A stretch of DNA of 11,936 nucleotides from an uncultured Clostridia bacterium (lineage in GTDB: Bacteria; Bacillota; Clostridia; Christensenellales; Pumilibacteraceae), in NCBI GenBank assembly GCA_947627075.1, contig CANQUR010000038.1:1-11936 (forward strand), in the 5' to 3' direction. The notes under the pieces are model-generated. The model did not search any database and had not been told where the DNA came from. It saw only the letters and a list, made by a program, of their open reading frames with translations. Within the stretch, counting starts at the first letter, position 1; each line of letters begins with the position of its first letter. Position numbers and translations under genes: made by a program. Positions 6,910 through 11,936 of this stretch are shown piece by piece.

Positions 6910-7252
6910 AATTGACATTAGGTAAAGCATATCCTACCGTAAGTCCCCAAATCAATGCAAATAATGCAACAGCAAAGAATACGATCATAATTACGACATT
7001 AACAACTGCTGCCCGTCTTTCCGGAGAACGCTTATTGGGCTCCTTACGAATTATGCCGATACATCTGATAATGCTTAATGCCGAAGTCAAAACAAATAAT
7101 GCGAATGAAATAATAAGAATTATTTCGGTGGTTTGCCATAATATCCATCCAACAATGACCAAAATCAATGCAATTACCATTAAGATATCGCAAATTTGTT
7201 TAAGCCCGAAATTTTCAAAGTATCTTTGAAAAACATTTTTCTTTTTTGCCAT
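6908..7252 (-). CDS. Small three-helix membrane protein of unknown function
   Basis: I do not recognise this 114-residue protein. It starts MAKKKNVFQRYFENFGLKQI, a basic segment, followed by hydrophobic helices at about 22-40 (LMVIALILVIVGWILW), 43-62 (IILIISFALFVLTSALSII) and 82-107 (VVNVVIMIVFFAVALFALIW). A basic loop, IRKEPNKRSPERR, joins helices two and three; the positive-inside rule puts this loop and the N-terminus on the same side only if helices one and two form a hairpin, which they do. No enzyme motif, cysteine pair or signal peptidase site is visible. The ATG at 7252 is 10 bases after AGGAG; the in-frame TTG at 7282 lies upstream of that site and is rejected. The gene is monocistronic, between its own promoter and terminator. 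Confidence 0.8.
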   Translation of the reverse strand: MAKKKNVFQRYFENFGLKQICDILMVIALILVIVGWILWQTTEIILIISFALFVLTSALSIIRCIGIIRKEPNKRSPERRAAVVNVVIMIVFFAVALFALIWGLTVGYALPNVN

Positions 7253-7262
7253 GTTATAATTT

Positions 7263-7267
7263 CTCCT
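7263..7267 (-). promoter_or_regulatory. Ribosome binding site deciding the start of the 7252 gene
   Basis: AGGAG on the minus strand, 10 bases before the ATG at 7252. It lies downstream of the longer in-frame TTG start at 7282, so it supports the shorter protein. Confidence 0.7.
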
Positions 7268-7287
7268 AAATAATATAAGCAATATAT

Positions 7288-7316
7288 ATTGTACAGCATT
7301 TGCTAAAATTTGTCAA
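7288..7316 (-). promoter_or_regulatory. Consensus SigA promoter of the small membrane protein gene
   Basis: Reading leftwards: perfect -35 TTGACA (7316-7311), 17-base spacer, -10 TACAAT (7293-7288). The expected leader is about 30 bases. It is one of the two strongest promoters in the window, which suggests good expression in growing cells. Confidence 0.85.
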
Positions 7317-7449
7317 TTAATTGTGGTATGATTTGGCAAACTTTAAAACGCAAAAAACGTGTATAATTAAAAGTCGTAGATACATAATAATTATTGCCGG
7401 CAAACGCAGATTTAATCATGTAAAATTATATCATGCAGCAAGGCAATTT

Positions 7450-7478
7450 TTCCGCGAAACAGCAATTGTGGCGCGGAA
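7450..7478. terminator. GC-rich hairpin directly after the pseudouridine synthase gene
   Basis: Arms TTCCGCG (7450-7456) and CGCGGAA (7472-7478) with a 15-base loop, ending one base from the stop codon at 7479-7481. Leftward transcripts meet the stem followed by AAAAATTG rather than a T run, so this is a poor terminator for the gene. In the rightward direction the stem is followed by TTATTTATTTATTTT, a better terminator tail. It may mark the operon 3' end or terminate a rightward RNA. Confidence 0.4.
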
Positions 7479-8390
7479 TTATTTATTTATTTTGCGCAAT
7501 TTATCAAGTACTATTGCAAAATCATCCGGCAATGGTGCGGTAAAAGTCATGCTCTCACCCGATGACGGATGCACAAAAGTCAGTGAATATGAATGAAGTA
7601 ACTGTCCGGTCGTATTGAATTTTTGTTTTTTGTAGCCATACGATAGATCACCTACTACGGGGTGTTGCAAAAATTTAGCATGAACTCTTATTTGATGCGT
7701 ACGTCCCGTATGTATTCTGAATTCAACCAAACAGTTATCGGAAAACCTTTCGAGCACTTTATAATCCGTTATTGCCAGACGTCCTTTATCCGAAACGGTC
7801 ATAAGCTTGCGGTCTTTTTCACTTCGCGCTATGTTTGTTACGACGCTACCATTATCTTGCGGTAAATTGCCTTCCAAAAGCGCAATGTATTTTTTTACGA
7901 CTGTACGTTCAGCAATCTGTTTTGACAGAGCTAAATGAGCCCTATCGTTTTTAGCGACTACCATGACTCCGGTCGTATCTTTATCCAGCCTATGTACAAT
8001 TCCCGGTCTTATGACTCCGTTGATAGTAGATAGTTCACTTAGATGATATAACAGCGCATTTACAAGCGTGCCGGTATAGATATTTCCCGAGGGATGAACT
8101 GATATACCACGTTGTTTATTTATCACGGCAAGATCTTTATCTTCATAAATGATATTTAGCGGTATATTTTCAGGTTTTGCCTCCAATACCACAGCCGGAG
8201 GTATAGTCACCGAAACAATATCACCGGCTTTTAATGATTTACCGCATTTGACGACTTCTCCATTGACGGTAACGTTTCCATCGTCAATCAAATTTTTTAT
8301 ATAAGAGCGTGTATATGGCAAAATAAAGGCAAGATAAACATCAAGCCTTTGATTTTCATTTCTTTCAACTACAAAAATTTCGTTTTCCAT
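7479..8390 (-). CDS. rluD: RluA-family pseudouridine synthase (YlyB/RluD-like)
   Basis: Converts specific uridines in RNA, probably 23S rRNA, to pseudouridine. The 303 residues hold an N-terminal S4 RNA-binding domain (about 14-60, with QRLDVYL and VTVNGEVVK) and the catalytic domain with HRLDKDTTG at 133-141, whose aspartate D136 is the nucleophile. Further family motifs are NKQRGISVHPSG near 91, RTHQIRVH and HPVVGDLSYG. It follows lspA as ylyB does in Bacillus, so it is probably the YlyB orthologue; the exact target uridine cannot be told. The ATG at 8390 shares one base with the lspA stop (TAATG) and has no clear ribosome site, which implies termination-reinitiation. Last gene of the pepP operon. 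Confidence 0.94.
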   Translation of the reverse strand: MENEIFVVERNENQRLDVYLAFILPYTRSYIKNLIDDGNVTVNGEVVKCGKSLKAGDIVSVTIPPAVVLEAKPENIPLNIIYEDKDLAVINKQRGISVHPSGNIYTGTLVNALLYHLSELSTINGVIRPGIVHRLDKDTTGVMVVAKNDRAHLALSKQIAERTVVKKYIALLEGNLPQDNGSVVTNIARSEKDRKLMTVSDKGRLAITDYKVLERFSDNCLVEFRIHTGRTHQIRVHAKFLQHPVVGDLSYGYKKQKFNTTGQLLHSYSLTFVHPSSGESMTFTAPLPDDFAIVLDKLRKINK

Positions 8391-9076
8391 TAAGTGTTAT
8401 CGGTATCATTTTCGGGAACATCGATATCGACCGACTCCCGTATTTCTTCCGGGACACCTTCCGTCTCCGAATTATTCGAACAAGTTTCAGTTTGTTGTTC
8501 GCCCGATTCTGACTTTTTTGTAGACTCTTCTTTGAAGGTTTTATCGAAGAAAATTAAATAAATCAATAACAGTATCGTTCCGACCACAACACAAGAATCG
8601 GCAATATTGAAAATCGCAAAAGTAGTTTGACCAAACAACTCCAAACCGAAATATTCTATTTGAATAAAATCCCTCACTCCGCTCAAAAAGATTCTGTCAT
8701 AAAGATTACCGAGCGCTCCGCCTATTATAAGAGAAAATGCTATTCTATACAGCATTCCCTTTTTACGATCTTTGAAAAGCAAATAAGCAAAAAAGCCGAC
8801 AGCTAAAACAGTCAAAATTATAAAAAATATCAACGTGCCCTTTTCACCAAAGACTTTATCAAGTCCAAATGCATTACCGAATGCCGCTTTTTTGTTTATA
8901 GTATAGCTAAAATTCAAAAATTTCGGAATCACAACTATGGTTTGTCCGTAGTCCATATTAGCGGCAATAATCGCTTTGCTGACCAAATCAAAAATCAAGC
9001 TACCGAGTATTATGGCAATCTCAAGAAGCCTATGAAACAAAATTGCTTTTATTTTTTCGAAATTACTTTTTTTCAT
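8390..9076 (-). CDS. lspA: Lipoprotein signal peptidase (signal peptidase II) with acidic C-terminal tail
   Basis: Aspartic membrane protease that removes signal peptides from diacylglyceryl-modified prolipoproteins. Four membrane helices are visible at about 17-38, 80-101, 108-127 and 160-178. The catalytic pair is D127 in GNLYDR and D160 in FNIADS; N61-K-K-A-A-F-G and V134-R-D-F-I also match the family. At 228 residues it is longer than the usual 150-170: after the last helix comes a tail of about 50 residues (179-228), rich in E, D, S, T and N, with no hydrophobic segment, expected in the cytoplasm. The ATG at 9076 overlaps the end of sepF by 14 bases with no strong ribosome site, so coupling to sepF is likely. 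Confidence 0.95.
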   Translation of the reverse strand: MKKSNFEKIKAILFHRLLEIAIILGSLIFDLVSKAIIAANMDYGQTIVVIPKFLNFSYTINKKAAFGNAFGLDKVFGEKGTLIFFIILTVLAVGFFAYLLFKDRKKGMLYRIAFSLIIGGALGNLYDRIFLSGVRDFIQIEYFGLELFGQTTFAIFNIADSCVVVGTILLLIYLIFFDKTFKEESTKKSESGEQQTETCSNNSETEGVPEEIRESVDIDVPENDTDNT

Positions 9077-9518
9077 AAGGAATTGTTATTTCTACACCTT
9101 GAGGAGAAAGTAGAAACAAATTACCGGATATTTTGTGTACCGATCCCGACAACGCGCAAACGGCGCCGGCAAGGAAATCGAGAATACGTTGGGCGGTACC
9201 CTCATCGATATCATCCTCGAGATTGACCACCGCCGGATTGTTCATTTTCAAATGTTTAATAAGCACCATGACGTCTTCCGGCGATTTGGGAAAATAAACA
9301 ATAATGCGTTGACCATTGCCCATAGGCATAGCAACATTATCATTCTTGCCAATAGAATCATTTTGAGGTGCCCGAATGTTTATACCATTATAACCATCGA
9401 AACTTTGATTATTGCTTTTTCCTATATATTCTCCGCGCTCATTATGCGTGTCTTCATAGAATTCATATTCATCGACAGTATCGATCTTGCGACTTTCTCG
9501 TCCTCGTCTTAATGCCAT
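9063..9518 (-). CDS. sepF: Cell division protein SepF
   Basis: SepF binds FtsZ and forms rings that align the Z-ring and tie it to the membrane. The 151 residues end in a typical SepF core (about 70-146): RIIVYFPKSPEDVMVLIKHL, then VNLEDDIDEGTAQRILDFLA and a C-terminal FLLSPQGVEI. Residues 22-68 are a polar linker rich in N, G and D. The first twelve residues, MALRRGRESRKI, are strongly basic and not the amphipathic helix (such as MSMKNKLKNFF) that anchors Bacillus SepF. The start is well supported: AGGTGG precedes the ATG by 8 bases. Its place after yggS matches the ylmE-ylmF order of Firmicutes. Confidence 0.94.
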   Translation of the reverse strand: MALRRGRESRKIDTVDEYEFYEDTHNERGEYIGKSNNQSFDGYNGINIRAPQNDSIGKNDNVAMPMGNGQRIIVYFPKSPEDVMVLIKHLKMNNPAVVNLEDDIDEGTAQRILDFLAGAVCALSGSVHKISGNLFLLSPQGVEITIPYEKK

Positions 9519-9540
9519 AATTTTTTACCACCTTTAAATC

Positions 9541-10185
9541 TTAATTGTAAACTCTTTGTCCGAAAAGACACGTACCGAGTCTTATCATGTTGGCTCCGTT
9601 TTTTACAGCCAATTCATAATCTCCGCTCATGCCCATAGATAATATATCGGCATTGGGAAATTTGCTTTGTACTTTTTTATGCAATTCATTTAGATCCGAG
9701 TACATTTCATTCGGAGCATTTTTCGGTAAAACACTCATTATACCTTTAAGCTCGAGGTTTGGAAGCCCTACCGTATATTCACATAGCTCGATAACGTGAT
9801 CGACGCTTACGCCACCTTTTGCCTCTTCGCCCATATTAACTTCGATGAGCACAGGCATTATTTTGTTGATTTTTGCACATTGCTTGTTTATTTCGTCAGC
9901 AAGCAACGTGCTGTCCAACGAATGGATCATCGAAACCTTATCCGCTATATATTTTACCTTATTTCTTTGTAACCTGCCGATAAAATGCCACACAATTCCA
10001 TTTACAAACTCATACTTTGATAACAATTCTTGAACCTTATTTTCCCCGGCAATGTTTATGCCATAGTTCGGAAGCGAAGATATGATCTCAGGCGGCACCG
10101 TTTTTGTTGCCGCAACAATTGTGACATTTTGCTTTCCCGCAAGCTCAATGTTTTTTCTTACATTGTTTATATTTTCAGAAAGCAT
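9541..10185 (-). CDS. yggS: PLP homeostasis protein YggS (YlmE/PROSC family)
   Basis: Binds pyridoxal 5'-phosphate and keeps vitamin B6 and amino-acid pools balanced; no enzyme activity is established. The 214 residues show the PLP lysine K28 in TIVAATKT, then AGENKVQELL, WHFIGRLQRNK (usually WHFIGHLQ; an arginine replaces the histidine), IHSLDS, GIMSVLP and the C-terminal SMGMSGDYELA ... IRLGTCLFGQR phosphate-binding region. I chose the ATG at 10185 because GGAGG lies 5 bases before it. An in-frame GTG at 10209 would add eight residues but sits upstream of that site. It is 23 bases from pepP and 22 from sepF. Confidence 0.95.
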   Translation of the reverse strand: MLSENINNVRKNIELAGKQNVTIVAATKTVPPEIISSLPNYGINIAGENKVQELLSKYEFVNGIVWHFIGRLQRNKVKYIADKVSMIHSLDSTLLADEINKQCAKINKIMPVLIEVNMGEEAKGGVSVDHVIELCEYTVGLPNLELKGIMSVLPKNAPNEMYSDLNELHKKVQSKFPNADILSMGMSGDYELAVKNGANMIRLGTCLFGQRVYN

Positions 10186-10190
10186 TGTTA

Positions 10191-10195
10191 CCTCC
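10191..10195 (-). promoter_or_regulatory. Ribosome binding site fixing the yggS start
   Basis: GGAGG on the minus strand, 5 bases before the ATG at 10185 and downstream of the alternative GTG at 10209, which it therefore excludes. Confidence 0.75.
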
Positions 10196-10208
10196 GCAAA
10201 TTCAATCA

Positions 10209-11447
10209 CTATTTTTTTGAACTCATGAATTTTTCGATATCGTCAACTTCTTTTATGATATCTTCCGAAAGATTTATTGCTTTTGACTTAAGCAAATATA
10301 GATCGTCCTCTATTCTTACTCCAATTCCAAGTTCCGGGAAATATAATCCGGGCTCATCGGAAATCACGGCACCGACCGGCAAAGGAGCGTTCCTGTCTAT
10401 CGGATCATGGGTATCGAGACCTATCGAATGTGAAACTCCATGGAAATAATATTTCTTCAATTCTTCGGCATTTTTTATAAGCCCTGCTTTTAAGCAACCT
10501 TTTGTAAGGCATTCGATACATATTTCTTGTAGTTGCGCAATAGTCATTCCCGCTTTTGCAACTTTAGCTATTTTTTTATTGGCAGAAAGTACTATATTAT
10601 AAACTGTCTTTTGAATTTCCGTAAATTTGCCATTGATGGGAAACGTTCTCGAAATATCCGCACAATATCCTTCCGAACGAGCGCCGAGGTCAAACAATAT
10701 CATATCGCCGTCTTTCATAATACTGTTATTCGTAGAATAATGAAGCGTAGTAGCATTTATTCCTGAAGCGGCAATTGTCTTGAAAGCGAATTCTCTGTTA
10801 CCGTTTTGTTTTATGGAAAAGTTAAAATATGCCTCCAATTGATACTCGTACATATTAGGTGCAGAATGTCTCATCAGCTCTTTTATGCCGTCATTGGTAG
10901 CAGCAATAGCATCTTTTAGTAATTCTATCTCACAATTTTGCTTTGCCGATCGAAGTCCTACTATCAATGGGTAGGCATCTTTAACTTGATTGGTTTTTTC
11001 AAGCTTTTCGCAGAGTGTTAAGCCAAATGAGTTATAATTAATATTCTTCCCTTTTTCGAGGTCCAAATAAACGGTATTATATTGTTTACTTAATTCATCG
11101 ATATTACTTTCGTAATCTTTTTTATAGAATATGTCTTTCTGAGATATGCCACTAATGTCGGACGCTTCTTTTTTGGTTATTTTATGTCCTATCCATTTTG
11201 CATATCTTTCATCATATTCATCGATAAAAAGCATTTCGCGACAGTCGATTCCGTTTTTTATCAATATAAGATGGACTTCGGCTTGCTTGATACCGGTAAG
11301 ATAATAAAAATTATTATTTACTGTAAAATCATAATCCTCATCGGCACTACGATTAACAGAATACCCGCTTGAAAGCACTGTCATGCATTTATCGGGCAAC
11401 AATTCCAAAAACCTTTTACGATTATTCTTATAAAATTTTTTATCCAT
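10209..11447 (-). CDS. pepP: Xaa-Pro aminopeptidase (M24B family)
   Basis: Dimanganese peptidase removing N-terminal residues that precede proline. The 412 residues have the aminopeptidase P N-terminal domain (about 1-140, with YYLTGIKQAEVHLIL) and the pita-bread catalytic domain from about 170. All five metal ligands are present: D253 in LFDLGARSEG, D264 in ADISRTFP, H340 in HGVSHSIGLDTHD, E365 in SDEPGLYF and E380 in RIEDD. The N-terminal domain agrees with PepP rather than with the shorter PepQ-like proteins of Gram-positives. The ATG at 11447 follows AAGGA by about 10 bases. It is the first gene of the operon that continues with yggS, sepF, lspA and the pseudouridine synthase; its stop is TAG, unlike its neighbours. 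Confidence 0.94.
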   Translation of the reverse strand: MDKKFYKNNRKRFLELLPDKCMTVLSSGYSVNRSADEDYDFTVNNNFYYLTGIKQAEVHLILIKNGIDCREMLFIDEYDERYAKWIGHKITKKEASDISGISQKDIFYKKDYESNIDELSKQYNTVYLDLEKGKNINYNSFGLTLCEKLEKTNQVKDAYPLIVGLRSAKQNCEIELLKDAIAATNDGIKELMRHSAPNMYEYQLEAYFNFSIKQNGNREFAFKTIAASGINATTLHYSTNNSIMKDGDMILFDLGARSEGYCADISRTFPINGKFTEIQKTVYNIVLSANKKIAKVAKAGMTIAQLQEICIECLTKGCLKAGLIKNAEELKKYYFHGVSHSIGLDTHDPIDRNAPLPVGAVISDEPGLYFPELGIGVRIEDDLYLLKSKAINLSEDIIKEVDDIEKFMSSKK

Positions 11448-11478
11448 GATAAAGCTTCCTTATATGTTCTTACAATAT

Positions 11479-11507
11479 ATTTTACCACATATAAGTGAAG
11501 AATGCAA
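11479..11507 (-). promoter_or_regulatory. Promoter of the pepP operon
   Basis: Reading leftwards: -35 TTGCAT (11507-11502), 17-base spacer ending in GTGG, -10 TAAAAT (11484-11479) with TGG before it (extended -10). The predicted leader is about 25 bases. The layout is the same as that of the ppdK promoter at 914-942. Confidence 0.75.
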
Positions 11508-11638
11508 GCAGAAAAATATAAATGAACGCAAAAAACATCAATGAATAAAATTATTGGGATATAGAACTTATTATAGTAACGAACATAGCGCAAAAGATAA
11601 ATTTTTAGAAATTATTTCTTATATGCGCTTATTTTTTC

Positions 11639-11667
11639 TTGACAATTATTCGGTATTATGATATTAT
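11639..11667 (+). promoter_or_regulatory. Promoter of the tRNA cluster
   Basis: Perfect -35 TTGACA (11639-11644), 17-base spacer, -10 TATTAT (11662-11667) with TGA directly before it (extended -10). The predicted start near 11674 leaves a leader of about 28 bases before tRNA-Gly. This is a near-consensus promoter, as expected for stable RNA genes. Confidence 0.85.
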
Positions 11668-11701
11668 CGTTTATGCTGTTTTGGCAGTTGCGATATTATG
11701 T

Positions 11702-11775
<74 letters not shown>

Positions 11776-11780
11776 ATATT

Positions 11781-11857
<77 letters not shown>

Positions 11858-11881
11858 AAGCTTGCTTTGTTACTGGTATAT

Positions 11882-11936
<55 letters not shown>

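Larger units (their letters stand above)
11448..11701. other. Divergent intergenic region between pepP and the tRNA cluster
   Basis: These 254 bases hold two back-to-back promoters, one for pepP leftwards and one for the tRNAs rightwards. The remaining AT-rich stretch, about 11511-11638, shows no convincing gene, hairpin or repeat. Confidence 0.6.

Noticed and set aside
7321..7478. Riboswitch or T-box leader before the small membrane protein gene
   Set aside because: The consensus promoter at 7288-7316 lies downstream of this stretch and leaves a leader of only about 30 bases, too short for a riboswitch; no T-box motif is visible.
9135..9512. Plus-strand frame of 125 codons over sepF
   Set aside because: It is fully antisense to sepF, which has conserved motifs and a good ribosome site.
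11381..11593. Minus-strand frame of 70 codons across the pepP start
   Set aside because: It covers the pepP promoter and start in another frame, begins without a ribosome site and its composition is that of translated AT-rich spacer.

Overview
The window is AT-rich, with short intergenic gaps and strong GGAGG-type ribosome sites. Its gene orders are those of low-GC Gram-positive bacteria: a yqfC-yqfD-phoH-HD-ybeY-era-yqzL-recO block and a yggS-sepF-lspA-pseudouridine synthase block. The sporulation pair yqfC/yqfD and the placement of pyruvate phosphate dikinase (ppdK) after recO point to an endospore-forming lineage of class Clostridia (or the genome remnant of one), possibly an uncultured gut group. 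No finer placement can be made from sequence alone.

Layout: every protein gene reads leftwards. From right to left, a tRNA cluster (Gly-TCC, Arg-TCT, His-GTG, the last cut by the window edge) runs rightwards from 11702 under a near-consensus promoter. It diverges from an operon starting at 11447: pepP (M24 aminopeptidase), yggS (PLP homeostasis), sepF (Z-ring), lspA (signal peptidase II) and an RluA-family pseudouridine synthase. Next comes a single gene for a 114-residue three-helix membrane protein (7252-6908) with its own promoter and a strong hairpin terminator. From 6824 leftwards runs the second operon: yqfC, yqfD, phoH, a 7TM-HD phosphohydrolase, ybeY, era, yqzL, recO. Most junctions are stop/start overlaps or gaps of under 20 bases, so translation is probably coupled. 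Finally ppdK (start 881) has its own promoter in the recO-ppdK gap and runs off the left edge.

How the genes fit together: the yqfC operon joins sporulation (yqfCD), rRNA maturation and ribosome assembly (ybeY, era, perhaps phoH), a putative cyclic-di-AMP phosphodiesterase (7TM-HD) and recombinational repair (recO). The pepP operon joins peptide turnover, PLP homeostasis, division, lipoprotein maturation and rRNA modification. ppdK interconverts pyruvate and PEP.

This is core-genome sequence: I see no mobile element, CRISPR array, toxin-antitoxin or defence system, and no clear new system. The second-look items are family-level oddities: a PgpH-type protein lacking its extracellular domain, a RecO without its zinc module, an Era with altered G5 and KH signatures, an LspA with an acidic tail, a SepF without an obvious membrane helix, a SigE-like promoter before yqfC, and a 10-base box shared by two distant promoters. 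No stretch longer than 300 bases lacks a gene.
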